This document shows positions 35,777 through 45,403 of a DNA stretch of 64,000 bases, piece after piece (position 1 is the stretch's first letter; the number at the start of each line of letters is the position of its first letter). The notes beneath the pieces are model-generated. The model made no database searches, was not told the origin of the DNA, and saw only the letters and a list, made by a program, of their open reading frames with translations. Source of the stretch: Planctomycetota bacterium (GTDB lineage: Bacteria; Planctomycetota; Phycisphaerae; Phycisphaerales; UBA5793); contig JABFGK010000001.1 of the NCBI GenBank assembly GCA_013112555.1, forward strand, positions 558,001 through 622,000, given 5' to 3'. Position numbers and translations under genes: made by a program.

Positions 35777-37195
35777 TCAAGAGTTGTGTATTGAGAGTGC
35801 ATAAATGACATGATCAAGCGGCGACCTCCGTGGGTTTGATTCCGTCGGCGAACACGACGCCGGCGATCACATCGGGAATGAGGGCGGGACCGTTCAACGC
35901 CCGCCAGCGCTTCGAGGCGCTCTGCATCAACTTGAATACCATCGTCAGACACGCTCGGCGGCTGCCGTTGCCCTTCGTCCGCCGGTGTCTCAGTCGCACC
36001 GTCGCGAATACGCTTTCGATCGGGTTGGTCGTCCGGAGGTGGATCCAGTGCTCGGCCGGGAAGTCATAGAAGGTTAATAACAAGTCGCGATCCTTCGCCA
36101 GGCAGGCCGTCGCCTTCGGGTACTTTGCGTCGTAGGTCGCCAGGAACAGGTCGAACGCCTGCTCCGCCTCCCGCTTCGTCGCGGCCATGTAAATCTCATG
36201 CAGCATCCGCTTGGCCTGCGGCTGCACCCGTTTGGGCAGGCAGTCCAGCACGTTGGCCGTCTTGTGCACCCAGCAGCGCTGCCCCCGCGTCGTGCCGAAC
36301 ACCTGCGGCAGCGCTGCCTTCCAGAAGCCCAGGGCCCCGTCGCCGGTCGCCAGTTTCGGCTCGATCGCGAGCCCGCGCGACTTCAGATCCAGCAGCAGCG
36401 TCTTCCATGATTGCTCGCTCTCGCGATAGCCGTCGGTCACGGCGATCAGTTCCTTCTTCCCTTCCGGCGTGGCTCCCATCAGCACCAGAATGCACTGCCG
36501 ATCTTCCTCCAGCCGGATATTAAAATGCACGCCGTCAGCCCAGACGTACACATACTGCTTGTCTTTCAATGAGCCGCTTCGACCACGTGTGCTGTTCCTG
36601 CTGCCATGACTCGAGCAGCCTGGTGATGGTGGCCGCCGACAGGCCGGCTGCCTGCGATCCGACCAGGGCCTGCAACGCCTCGCCGAAGTCGCCGGTGGAG
36701 ATCCCCTTCAGATACAGCCAGGGAATGAGTTCCTCGATCGCCTTGCTCTTGCGCAGGTACGGCGGCAGAATCGAGGAGGTGAAGTGCTCGGCCTCGCCCG
36801 CCGGTCGGCGATCCCGCACCCGCGGCTGTCTGACCGTCATCGGCCCGACCTGGGTCACGAGCGTGCGTTCGGGCAGATGGCCGTTGCGGACCACGTGCCG
36901 ATGGCCGGTGCCTTCGTCGACCAGATGAGCACGGGCCTCGATCCAGGCTGCCACCTCGGCCTCGACGGCCTCAGCCAGCAGCCGCTGGGCCCCCTGACGC
37001 AGAATGTCGCCCAGCACGTCGCCAGCGGTGGTGTGGTCGGTCATGCTGCCGGTGGTCATTGGAAATGGCAGTGAGCCGGTCATAGTCTCTGTCATGGTGG
37101 TGTACTCCTGGCCCGCGTGGGCCGTTGGGGGTCTACATCTGCAAACCCAGAGTACGCCGCCTTTTTCATTCACGCCTTCATCCACAACTTTTGGT
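35777..37195 (-). mobile_element. IS256-family insertion sequence
   Basis: Left end CAAGAGTTGTGTATTGAG and the complement of the right end CAAAAGTTGTGGATGAAG are imperfect inverted repeats. They place the element at about 35777-37195. I could not see a convincing 8-9 bp target duplication. The transposase gene on the minus strand is frameshifted. Confidence 0.6.
35814..37095 (-). pseudogene. IS256-family (mutator-type) transposase, frameshifted
   Basis: ATG at 37095 (MTETMTGSLPF). The N-terminal half contains VLGDILRQGAQRLLAEAVEAEVAAWIEARAHL, VRNGHLPERTLVTQVGPMTVRQPRVRDRR and ISTGDFGEALQALVG. The frame breaks near 36565; the second half resumes with LKDKQYVYVWADGVHFNIRLE (first Asp), RGQRCWVHKTANVLDCLP (CxxH-type motif) and HLRTTNPIESVFATVRLRHRRTKG (Glu). 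All three catalytic regions exist, so a single lesion separates it from a complete 420-residue enzyme. Confidence 0.88.
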
Positions 37196-37455
37196 TCTAG
37201 CCCCTCCAATTGGCGTGAGGGGCTTGCAACTTCGAAGCCTGTAAGCATGCGAATGGCCCTATCTCATTGGTAAACAGCAAGTTACGGGCCACTAGCACCA
37301 CTCGAGTTGCTGGTATGCCGTTGACATCTTCGAGTTGAGCCGATTGAGCAGGTTCATGTACGCTTGACAGGTAATGCTGTTTCCGGCGCCGCTCAGGGCC
37401 GCTATGCTTTCTCGTGAATCTCGCATGCCTAGTCTGATATGCAAGGAGATATGCA
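37196..37455. other. Gap upstream of the beta-propeller gene
   Basis: No gene. A TTGACA at 37366-37371 has no good -10 box at the right distance, so I do not call a promoter. An AAGGAGATATGCA ribosome site ends the gap. Confidence 0.4.
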
Positions 37456-38409
37456 GTGGGACTTCGCTCTCTCATCGGTGGCTCGAAGGCCAAGCTTCCA
37501 GTGTGCAAAGGGGTATTGGCAACTGGCCACGCATCTGCTGTTCTACTCACGCCAGAAACTCTGGATTCGCCACTGTGCAAGGAGCTCATACTCTGGGATG
37601 TAGCGCTATCGAAGAAGCTCAAGCACATCAGGTTGTTGCCCCACTTCACCGCAGACCTGCTGTGGGGTGTTCATGACATAGATGTAGATCATGAGAGACT
37701 GCTGATCTCAACCTGCGACAAATACACTTCGCCTGAGGGGTTTGGTGTGCGGTGGTGCCCGTGGTCTCGATCCAAGCAGTATAAGTTGAGACCTACTCCC
37801 GATCTACTGCTGCATAGCAGTAAGGTCAAGTGGGCAGCGTACATGCAGAGCTTCGGCCTATATGTTTCAGTGGATACCGGTGGCGACGTAGTCGTCTGGG
37901 ATTCAGAGACTGAAACGCCGAAACACGCATTCAGTATTGGAGCCAAGCCAGAGGATGTTCAGATTGCTGGGTCCCGCTTGGTGGTATCCAATAGTGCAAT
38001 GCCATATCACTGGTGGGATGTGGTTGACAGAACCGGTCCACACCCTCTGCTCGATACGAGGCCAGACTGCACTGCGGTCCTATCAGACTGCTCACGACTT
38101 GCCGCATTATACAGCCGGGGTGGATGGGTTGTCATCTGGGATACAGACGACTGGTCGTTACCTCCTAAGCGAGTGGCCCTGCCGGAGCACACTCGTAGCT
38201 TAATCGATGCACAGCTCTGCCCGGGTTTGGAAGCGTGTGCCGGCCGATCAGGCACGGAGCGCCGGCTAATCGTCTGGGACCTGATGTCACAGGAAGAGAA
38301 TGCAATTCCCATAGCGACAGACGGAGTATGCGCGTTTGACGTGACGGATTCCGGCCATCTCGTCGCTGCCTACACTGAATCTCCGCCGGAGATCTGTGCG
38401 CTACACTGA
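37456..38409 (+). CDS. WD40-like beta-propeller protein
   Basis: 317 residues from a GTG with AAGGAGAT upstream. Several blades end in a Trp-Asp or similar dipeptide: KELILWDVAL, GGDVVVWDSETE, GWVVIWDTDDW, RLIVWDLMSQE. Intervening strands are WAAYMQSFGLYVSV, LVVSNSAMPYHWWDVV and CAFDVTDSGHLVAAY. No signal peptide, so cytoplasmic. Propellers of this kind bind partner proteins. It is convergent with the coiled-coil gene 24 bp away, and the HerA-like ATPase and SPFH protein follow. A sensor or scaffold role in that set is inference. Confidence 0.7.
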   Translation: MGLRSLIGGSKAKLPVCKGVLATGHASAVLLTPETLDSPLCKELILWDVALSKKLKHIRLLPHFTADLLWGVHDIDVDHERLLISTCDKYTSPEGFGVRWCPWSRSKQYKLRPTPDLLLHSSKVKWAAYMQSFGLYVSVDTGGDVVVWDSETETPKHAFSIGAKPEDVQIAGSRLVVSNSAMPYHWWDVVDRTGPHPLLDTRPDCTAVLSDCSRLAALYSRGGWVVIWDTDDWSLPPKRVALPEHTRSLIDAQLCPGLEACAGRSGTERRLIVWDLMSQEENAIPIATDGVCAFDVTDSGHLVAAYTESPPEICALH

Positions 38410-38432
38410 TCATTCAGTATAACGCTGCTGCT

Positions 38433-39275
38433 CTACTTACTGAGCATCCGTGTCAAGACTGCGCTGGTGGTGTACAGCGTGACGTAGCCTATCGGGTCTG
38501 CAACCATCAAGGCTGCACCCGCCTTGCTTTCAAGGACACTCTTGATCGTGTCGGCTACCACCTGCAGGTTTCCTTTCTCTTTCTCCTTGACAAGACCATT
38601 CAGTCGTGCAAGCTCTTCCTTCAGCTCTGCAAACTCTGTTTTAGACTCAAGATGCTCAAGCTTGACAAGAGCATCGTGCAGTTTCGCATCAGTAAGTTTC
38701 TCGGCCTGCTTCTCTCTCAATGCTTCTGCCTGTTGAACACTCGCTGCTGCCTCTGCATGTTCACGTGTCAATTCATCCCGCTCTACACGTAGCTGCTCTT
38801 CTCGCTGACGTTTCAGTTCCTCACGATTTTCCTGCAGCTCGATCGTCTCCTTTCGAGCATCCTCTACATCACGTTCCGCTCTTTTCAAATCGTCTCGCAG
38901 ACTGTTCGAACGCTCACTGTCACCCTTCCAGCGCGCTTCCTCAAGCTGCTTCTCGATCCCCTCAGCTTTCTCGACTGCTTTGTCAAACTTCTCATGCGCT
39001 TGATCTTGAATGTGATTGACGTCGACTTTGGCCTGCTGCTCTACTGGCGTCTCATGCTCGCACCGAATCTGAGTGATGCGAAGTCGTTCTCGGGCATCGG
39101 CAAGGGTAGCCTGTGCCTTTGCATAATCGCTCTGTCGTTGCTGCAGGGCGGCCTCAGCCTCGCGTTGCAGCCTGTCATCACGTGCGACCCCGGCTTGCTT
39201 CTCTCGCATTTGCTCCTGCAGGTGCGCACGAGAGGTATCACTCATTTCGCCGTAGGAGTCAGTCATTTCGGTCAC
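38433..39275 (-). CDS. Coiled-coil protein with C-terminal hydrophobic segment
   Basis: 280 residues. Residues about 15-235 form a long coiled coil rich in Glu/Lys/Arg/Gln (LQREAEAALQQRQSDYAKAQATLADARERLR, DLKRAERDVEDARKETIELQENREELKRQREEQ, LEHLESKTEFAELKEELARLNGLVKEKEKG). The tail (SVLESKAGAALMVADPIGYVTLYTTSAVLTRML) is moderately hydrophobic and may insert in or lie on the membrane. Start GTG 39275 overlaps the last codon of the HerA-like gene, so both are translationally coupled. No family recognised. Confidence 0.65.
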   Translation of the reverse strand: MTEMTDSYGEMSDTSRAHLQEQMREKQAGVARDDRLQREAEAALQQRQSDYAKAQATLADARERLRITQIRCEHETPVEQQAKVDVNHIQDQAHEKFDKAVEKAEGIEKQLEEARWKGDSERSNSLRDDLKRAERDVEDARKETIELQENREELKRQREEQLRVERDELTREHAEAAASVQQAEALREKQAEKLTDAKLHDALVKLEHLESKTEFAELKEELARLNGLVKEKEKGNLQVVADTIKSVLESKAGAALMVADPIGYVTLYTTSAVLTRMLSK

Positions 39276-42184
39276 ACCTTACCAGCTTTCCACGTGACAG
39301 CCCGTTGTCGAATCTCCCGTTCAATTCGCTCCGTCTCAGCCGAGGCAGAGTCGTCGCTTTCGAATGATACCCAACGCGCCGATTTAGGATTCTGCAAGCC
39401 CAGCCGTCTGAAATCTGGCACTCTCACAAAGGTCGGGCCCTCCCTTCCTGCCGCATAGAATGACGCCATCCCGACCGGCGCCTTCGCAAGATACCGCAAT
39501 TGCCCGTCAGTCATCAGGCACGCCTTGCCGATGGTTTCGCGATCGTCGGTGTCTCGAAGTTGATGGGTCAGACTGATGGCTGTGTTCCGGCGTGCATCGG
39601 CAGCGAGGCGGTTCGGGCTTTGATCGGCAATGATGATCGCCTCTCCGTATGCTCTTACCTCTGCGATCATGTTTGCCAGACTGCGGACGGCGTAGTACCG
39701 CTCGCCGGATTGAACTTCCGTGGAACCAGGACGAGACAGATTCTCCATCACATTATGGGCTTCCTCGATGACTGTAATGTGCCTGACGCCATGATCAATC
39801 TGCGCTCCAGCAAAGGCGGAAGGTACTTCCGGTGTCAACGTCCCCCGGCTCACACACTCCATGTACTCGCGCAGAAACACTAATACGAACATGGTGAGCA
39901 ATGCACGATCCTTCTCGTTGAGCGCATCAAGCTCGAGAACACACGGGCTGTTGAAGAGTAACTCCGTATCGAGGGGGTTCATGGTGTCAAACATGGCTGC
40001 CTTGCTGCTTCCCTCCGTGATCCAATGTCGTATTCGTGCGTCTATGGCACCGAGCACGTTGCCCTTGAGCTCTCCTTGATACGAAAGTTTGGCTGCTGCC
40101 TCTTCAAGCTTTAAGATAAAGAGCCTGAGGGTTGGGTACATCACGCCTGGGGCCTCAGAGAGCGGTTTGCCAACATATGTCGCCAGCTCAGATCGCCTCG
40201 GGACCTCCTCTTCAAGCTGCAGAGTCTCCCAATATGACTCATACAAGGCGTTGGTAAGAAGCGCGGGCATGGCGAAGTGCTCGCTCATGCTCGCCTCGAA
40301 GCAGGCCATGAGCCTCCGAATGTGAGACTCCAGGCGGACACCGGGAAGGAGTTGAAACGGATTCAGGCGCAGGGGTCGACTGCTTTCATCTCCGACCGTA
40401 ATGACCTGTACCTGGCGCCACGGATAGCGACGTCTCATCAACTGGCGATATTCTGTCTTCGTGGACTCGATGACCAGAAATGGTATCGGTGCGCGCCTCT
40501 CTGTGCCCGCGATTCGATGCGGACATACTTCTGGGTCAGGCTCGCCGGCACCAAACTGATCCAGAAGATACATCGTGGTCACAGTCTTGCCAGTGCCCGT
40601 AAAACCCGTAATGAGCGCATGCCTGTTAAAAACGCTGATAGGCAGTGATTCTGCAGCGCCATTCGGTAACGTACCTATGTGGATGTGGTCTGCAGACACG
40701 AGTCGCGTCATCGGTCCTGGATGAAACATTGGCGGCGATTGACGAACCGAGATCCCAGGAACTCCGCTCCCTACGCTGACGGGAATTCGAAAGACGGTCG
40801 CGACACCCCTTGCATCACAAAGATATGACAGTCTTTGAGCATTAGTAGGTGTTGAAAGATCTCCGCTAGTGAACACCTCATGTCCTGGATCCAGTTGTCT
40901 GAGCTCCACCAGTGCGCGCTTGAGTTCTTGTTTCTCCCACTTGCCTTCATTGGCCATGACACGGATTTCGGCATGCGAACGTCTCACTGATGTCTCACCA
41001 GGTGGAGGGTCAAGTGGAGTCTCTGCGGAAATGCAGTTTGCTACTGACTGGGCTACATGCTGAGCAGCTGTCAGATCACGTGCAAACACCAGCGCAGATA
41101 CCCTGAATGGCTCTAGAAGACGTTGTGCATTGGCGGCCATATCACGGGCCATCGCTCTCGCCAGAGGATCTTTGTTTGTGAAACTCGTAGGACCTTGCCC
41201 CGTCGTTGTGCTCCTACCTGACTGCTCCTGCCTTGACGTCGCGCCTGTACTACTCTTGCTTCCACTGAACGTCGAATGGCTGGAGCTATCTGACGAGCTG
41301 ATGCCGCTTCCTCTTGAAGTGAATTCCTGCTGCTGGATCGTTCTTCGTGGTGACCGTTGATCGTCGGCCCACTTCTCAAGGCGGCATGCCCAAGCTTCCA
41401 GCCAATGTGTTTCATCTCGTATCTTGCTGTGAGGCACCGGTCTGATCAGCACTGCCAACAGTACAGGCGCGATCACTGAAGCCGTCATAGTGCGAAAGGG
41501 GGATAAAAAAGTCCCTGCAGGTCCCCACCAAGGAAGAGTGCACGGCAAGTTCCCGTCTCTGATTAGCTTCAGATCATCGTCACATAGGTCCTCTGCAGGT
41601 ATGTGGATCTGTCCTTGACCAGGCGGACAATCCCTGTCCCCGCTGTAGTGCTCCAGTACGTACTTCGAATTGATACTCACTCTAACTGTCTTCTGACAGA
41701 CTTCCGCCGCACTCAAGGCTTGCGGCATCAGCAGGCTGGCGATCTGCTCAGAATTCAGTAATCGTGGCTCGAAGCCTATCGCAATGAGTGATGCACGCAA
41801 CTGTCGGAGTGCAGAGTCGCGCTCGGTTTGCGCACCTCTTGCATCGCCCAAGTGGCACCGGCCAACAAAGAAGACCCGTATGCGATCAGAGCCATCACGT
41901 GTCTCTGTCGGTCGGCACGCTCCCCCCTTGCTTGATTGATCACAGTAGTTAGGTAGGCCGACGAGTCTGCTGTCCGTTGACGACAGTTCAGGCTCCCACA
42001 GATACAAAAGTCCGTACGACACATCATTAGAGACCCTGAGTCCGCCAACAAAGGCACACCAAGAGGCTAGGAAGTGATGTAGTTTGTCTGATCGCTCCTG
42101 TCCGAGAAGTGAGTCGTCCAGCAGTACATCTGGAATATGCTCAACTTCAAAGCCGAAGTACGGAGTTAGTATCTCGTCTGTCAT
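39272..42184 (-). CDS. HerA/DUF87-type ATPase with long N-terminal region
   Basis: 970 residues. The C-terminal half is a HerA/FtsK-like ring ATPase: HIGTLPNGAAESLPISVFNRHALITGFTGTGKTVTTMYLLD (Walker A 527-534), FLVIESTKTEYRQL, LRLNPFQLLPG, Walker B HITVIEEAHNVM (802-813), and a conserved NMIAEVRAYGEAIIIADQSPNRL segment (838-860) with the arginine and sensor Gln. The N-terminal 250 residues are unlike known domains. Residues 285-335 form a Ser/Thr/Gly-rich linker (SSSDSSSHSTFSGSKSSTG). HerA-type proteins move DNA or act with nucleases in repair and in several phage-defence systems. Here the partners are an SPFH protein and a coiled-coil protein, with no obvious nuclease. Confidence 0.85.
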   Translation of the reverse strand: MTDEILTPYFGFEVEHIPDVLLDDSLLGQERSDKLHHFLASWCAFVGGLRVSNDVSYGLLYLWEPELSSTDSRLVGLPNYCDQSSKGGACRPTETRDGSDRIRVFFVGRCHLGDARGAQTERDSALRQLRASLIAIGFEPRLLNSEQIASLLMPQALSAAEVCQKTVRVSINSKYVLEHYSGDRDCPPGQGQIHIPAEDLCDDDLKLIRDGNLPCTLPWWGPAGTFLSPFRTMTASVIAPVLLAVLIRPVPHSKIRDETHWLEAWACRLEKWADDQRSPRRTIQQQEFTSRGSGISSSDSSSHSTFSGSKSSTGATSRQEQSGRSTTTGQGPTSFTNKDPLARAMARDMAANAQRLLEPFRVSALVFARDLTAAQHVAQSVANCISAETPLDPPPGETSVRRSHAEIRVMANEGKWEKQELKRALVELRQLDPGHEVFTSGDLSTPTNAQRLSYLCDARGVATVFRIPVSVGSGVPGISVRQSPPMFHPGPMTRLVSADHIHIGTLPNGAAESLPISVFNRHALITGFTGTGKTVTTMYLLDQFGAGEPDPEVCPHRIAGTERRAPIPFLVIESTKTEYRQLMRRRYPWRQVQVITVGDESSRPLRLNPFQLLPGVRLESHIRRLMACFEASMSEHFAMPALLTNALYESYWETLQLEEEVPRRSELATYVGKPLSEAPGVMYPTLRLFILKLEEAAAKLSYQGELKGNVLGAIDARIRHWITEGSSKAAMFDTMNPLDTELLFNSPCVLELDALNEKDRALLTMFVLVFLREYMECVSRGTLTPEVPSAFAGAQIDHGVRHITVIEEAHNVMENLSRPGSTEVQSGERYYAVRSLANMIAEVRAYGEAIIIADQSPNRLAADARRNTAISLTHQLRDTDDRETIGKACLMTDGQLRYLAKAPVGMASFYAAGREGPTFVRVPDFRRLGLQNPKSARWVSFESDDSASAETERIEREIRQRAVTWKAGKV

Positions 42185-42267
42185 GCTATGCCTTAATGCA
42201 ATCTACTAATGTATTTAAGCAACACACAGTTGACTGCTGGTGTACTGCCTCGCGAGCACTATGACTG

Positions 42268-43293
42268 TCAGGGTGCTGTTTTTTGGGGGGGTACATCGAT
42301 GCACTCAAAGTGTAGTGATAGATTGTTGATTACAAGGCCATACAACGATGCGACCTCGCGCAGGGTGGTATCTACTCTGTCTGTGTACGTATCTATTAAC
42401 TGCGTTAAGTGGAGTGATAATCGTGATAATGGGAACCAGTGATAGCGAAGGAGTTCATGAGTTTCATCCGTCAGTTCCTCATATGGCCCATACAGTCCCC
42501 CTGCCACGAACGCACGAGCAATGTCCTTTGGATTGAACCCGAGTGGGTAGTGTTCACTCTTCGTTTTGGGCTCAGCACTTGGCGGTGAATGCTGCTGTCG
42601 GATTGAGGCGGTATAGCGTGCTTCCACATCGATGTATTGTCGGTCGCGCACTCCGAGCCTAGCGCCGATACTAATTTCTTCAGAGAAAGCGAGCGTGTAG
42701 AGCGTTTTATTTGTTTTGGTAGGCCATGTGAACCGGCGATGCGTGCCTGGTCCAAGTACTCTGAGAGGCGTACTTGCCTGGCAGAGGACCTTAAGCTGCT
42801 TCTCATCAACTACTTCAGTGAACCAAGGGATTCTCGCTAGAGGTGCCTTGCGGCGATGAGGATAGTCGCCGGCGAGCAGGGCCTGCGGTGCTTTCTGGCC
42901 GTGGTAGAATCCGGCAGTGACCACTGCCCATGATGGATCTCGAACGAGGGCGTGCTGGTCGATGCCGATCGCTTTCGAAACATATTGCTTTACGGGTACG
43001 GTCGTGGCGTCTTGTGTGCGGCCCGGATGCAATCCACACGCTTGTGACTGGCGATGCTCTTCCAGTCTGCTGAGGTATTCCAGCCGTCTAGATCGTGAGA
43101 CCAGCAGTGCGTCGCGTGCATTGTCGAGAAGAAGCGTGATATCGGGATCAGTAGTCTCAGCGCGCTTTCGGTTGATAGCGTCTTCTATCTCTGTATCGTC
43201 TGCGAGTTCACTTATACCCAGGAGAGCAAAGTAATCGTATACTGAGCCGCCATGCGGGCAGTTCGGATGTGAGCCTGAGTCACTTGTGCTCAT
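42268..43293 (-). CDS. J-like plus SPFH/Band-7 domain protein
   Basis: 341 residues. An N-terminal DnaJ-like helical hairpin (YDYFALLGISELADDTEIEDAINRKRAETTDPDITLLLDNARDALL, about 18-80) lacks the HPD motif, so it may not stimulate an Hsp70. Residues about 165-332 read as an SPFH/Band-7 domain: PLRVLGPGTHRRFTWPTKT, YTLAFSEEISIGARLGVRDRQYIDVEARYTASIR, then LTQLIDTYTDRVDTTLREVASLYGLVINNLSLHFECI. SPFH proteins make membrane-bound cages and microdomains, and some work with defence or quality-control ATPases. No TM helix is obvious. Upstream of the HerA-like gene on the same strand (83 bp). Confidence 0.65.
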   Translation of the reverse strand: MSTSDSGSHPNCPHGGSVYDYFALLGISELADDTEIEDAINRKRAETTDPDITLLLDNARDALLVSRSRRLEYLSRLEEHRQSQACGLHPGRTQDATTVPVKQYVSKAIGIDQHALVRDPSWAVVTAGFYHGQKAPQALLAGDYPHRRKAPLARIPWFTEVVDEKQLKVLCQASTPLRVLGPGTHRRFTWPTKTNKTLYTLAFSEEISIGARLGVRDRQYIDVEARYTASIRQQHSPPSAEPKTKSEHYPLGFNPKDIARAFVAGGLYGPYEELTDETHELLRYHWFPLSRLSLHLTQLIDTYTDRVDTTLREVASLYGLVINNLSLHFECIDVPPQKTAP

Positions 43294-43518
43294 CGAGCCA
43301 CCTCCAATCCAAGATCAGCCATTTCAGGAGGTTACGGGCCGGCTGAGATCTGCTGCGATCATTATAGTCGACCCGCTCTGTCAGAGTCCTGCTTGGTGAC
43401 TGGGCAAATGGTAACGAGTGTATGCTGCTAGTAGAGATCCCTATGTTCTTTTGGCTATCGCACAGTTCCAAGGGTTTCCGGCCAGCACCCAACTCGCATG
43501 CAAGGGTATCATTCCTCG

Positions 43519-44145
43519 ATGCCCAAACCCACGCCCGAACCTCGCCTCTGGAAGAACATCTCCTCCGCGCTCGAAGAGATGGAGAGTGGGGAACTGCGCG
43601 GACTGGTGCATGATCTGTACAAGCTGGCCCCGGAGAACCGTGCTTTTCTGGCGGCATGGATCGGTGACGAGAACGCGTCCGCCGAGCTGTTGGACGGGTA
43701 CAAGGCGAAGATCACGGCCCAGTTCTTCACCCGTGGCAAGCCCCGGTTGCGCGGAGGCTGCGATCTGGCGCTGTGCCGACGGTTGATCAAGGGGTATCGT
43801 CGCGTCACCACCGCACCGGAGATGCTCGGCGGATTTGACATTCCCGGCACGATCGACCTGAGCCTGCACTACGTTGAGGTCGGCACGGACTATGTGAGCC
43901 AGATCGGATGGCATGAAGCGAAGCCATACGACAGTATGGGCAAAGTGGCGCATGAGCTCATGGATCTGTGCCGGGATACGAGCGGCCAGAAGTGGGCTGG
44001 CAAGTTCCTGCCGCGGATCAGAGCAGTCGCCGAGCTGGGCCGTGAGTTCGGGTACGGATTCGGCGATGATCTCTCCCAGTTGCAGGTGGTGTTCGAGGAG
44101 ACCGCGGCAGCATTCGAACAGCGCCGCGCTAAGCGGTCATGGTGA
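43519..44145 (+). CDS. DUF6155-like protein
   Basis: 208 residues from ATG 43519 (MPKPTPEPRLWKNISSALEEMESGELRGLVHDLYKLAPENRAFLAAWIGDE). The opening pattern of a helical ELxxLIxDLYxxxPxNxxFL repeat and FTRGKPRLxxCxxLIKGYRR matches DUF6155-type proteins as I remember them. The rest is helical (VAHELMDLCRDTSGQKWAGKFLPRIRAVAELGREFG). Function unknown. Such genes often travel in accessory DNA. It diverges from the SPFH gene. Confidence 0.6.
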   Translation: MPKPTPEPRLWKNISSALEEMESGELRGLVHDLYKLAPENRAFLAAWIGDENASAELLDGYKAKITAQFFTRGKPRLRGGCDLALCRRLIKGYRRVTTAPEMLGGFDIPGTIDLSLHYVEVGTDYVSQIGWHEAKPYDSMGKVAHELMDLCRDTSGQKWAGKFLPRIRAVAELGREFGYGFGDDLSQLQVVFEETAAAFEQRRAKRSW

Positions 44146-44333
44146 CTTACCCGTCGGAGCGTGGGCGGTATTGACCTGCCCCCCTGTCTCTCAGTCAGTC
44201 TGCGGATGCTGCCCATTCCTTGTAATGCATGCGACACATCGCACTTTCCCTGCGACAAATTCTCTCCTCCCGCAGATATTGACGTGTGCAACCAGCCCGT
44301 TGACAGGAGCGGTGACACGAGGAGGATACGTCG

Positions 44334-44531
44334 ATGCAGGGACGCAGAAGCGCCACGGCCACGCTGCGGCGGAATACATCATGGTGCGCCGAGACCATGA
44401 GTGGAGGCCAGCGCCGTCAGGAACTCATCGAGATCATGGCCGCCGGCATTGAACGCGCCATTGCCGAGCGCACATTTCCGCCTTCCGGCGACGCCGGATT
44501 CTCGGCAGATTCTCCCGTTTACGCATGGTAA
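44334..44531 (+). CDS. Possible small protein
   Basis: 65 residues from an ATG with GAGGAGGAT upstream; an inner ATG at 44397 gives the more natural-looking 44-residue form (MSGGQRRQELIEIMAAGIERAIAERTFPP). The helical RREELIEIMAxGIxRAI pattern resembles short conserved ORFs seen near mobile elements in planctomycetes. No function known. Around it (44146-44333 and 44532-44805) I see no other gene. Confidence 0.4.
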   Translation: MQGRRSATATLRRNTSWCAETMSGGQRRQELIEIMAAGIERAIAERTFPPSGDAGFSADSPVYAW

Positions 44532-44805
44532 TCGGCGTGCAAAAGGGACCCACCCCGGGAGGGTGATCTGGCCGCGAGCCATGGACCGGTCCCGTGAGCG
44601 GGCTCGAGAACTGGCATGCGACGCCGACCTGCGGCTCCGGCCGCCGAAGGACCCCTTCCTCAATCCGGGTCGGAACGGGTCAGTCACCACAAGTTCCATG
44701 GCGATTCGGCGTGACGAGCGCATAGGAGCACAGTGCGTAGGTTGACGAACAGACAGCGGGCAGTAAACTGCTCAGCCACTGATTCTCAAGTGATCTACAC
44801 ATACG

Positions 44806-45330
44806 ATGGCCAAGAGGAACTCGACAATGACGAACGGCGACGGCAGCAGTGTATGCCTTCTTGAACTCGAGGTTGCTCTGATCAGCGGCCCCGTCACCCA
44901 GTCGTTCTTCGAGGAGAGTCCGGTGGTCACGCGAACCGTGCAGATTCGCAGTGATCAGACGCTCGAGCAGCTGCATCACGTCATTTTCAAGGCATTCAAC
45001 CGATCCGACGAGCACATGTATGAGTTTCAGGTAGGCGGCACACGCATGATGGACCCAAAGGCCCGGCGCTATGTTCTGCCCATGGCGATGGAAGATCAGG
45101 CGGGTGGTCGCAGGCCTGCCGGCACTGTGAAACGCACGACCATTGGATCCCTCGGTTTGGAGGTTGGCGAGCCGTTCGCCTACTGGTTTGACTTCGGAGA
45201 CGATTGGTGGCATCAGGTCACCGTCATGGCGATTCACGAAGATATCCCTCGCGGCCGGTACCCGAAGGTAACGCAGAAGGTGGGGGCCAGTCCGCCGCAG
45301 TACATGGACTGGGACGATGAGGACGAATGA
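44806..45330 (+). CDS. Plasmid pRiA4b ORF-3-like family protein
   Basis: 174 residues. It shows the family pattern: ELEVALISGPVTQSFFEESPVVTRTVQIRSDQTLEQLHHVIFKAFNRSDEHMYEF near the start, and YWFDFGDDWWHQVTV near the end. The latter is the signature FDFGDxWxHxI. Family members occur on plasmids, in transposon-linked regions and as IS1096 passenger-like genes; the biochemical role is unknown. ATG 44806 or 44827. It overlaps the upstream-open frame of the next gene and lies in the same operon direction. Confidence 0.8.
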   Translation: MAKRNSTMTNGDGSSVCLLELEVALISGPVTQSFFEESPVVTRTVQIRSDQTLEQLHHVIFKAFNRSDEHMYEFQVGGTRMMDPKARRYVLPMAMEDQAGGRRPAGTVKRTTIGSLGLEVGEPFAYWFDFGDDWWHQVTVMAIHEDIPRGRYPKVTQKVGASPPQYMDWDDEDE

Positions 45331-45403
45331 GATGAAGAGGCAGACGATTGATGCGTCGTGTTGTCTAATCACCCATGGAGCGCAGCAGAGAGTTCGAAGA
45401 ACA

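Noticed and set aside
36125..36523. Ala/Pro/Arg-rich plus-strand frame
   Set aside because: Antisense shadow of the IS256-family transposase.
37366..37371. TTGACA upstream of the propeller gene as a promoter
   Set aside because: No -10 box at 16-18 bp; the following bases are G/C-rich.
44532..44805. Remnant of an IS21-like element (AAAAGGGACCC-type sequence)
   Set aside because: Only a short vague likeness; no transposase motif in any frame.
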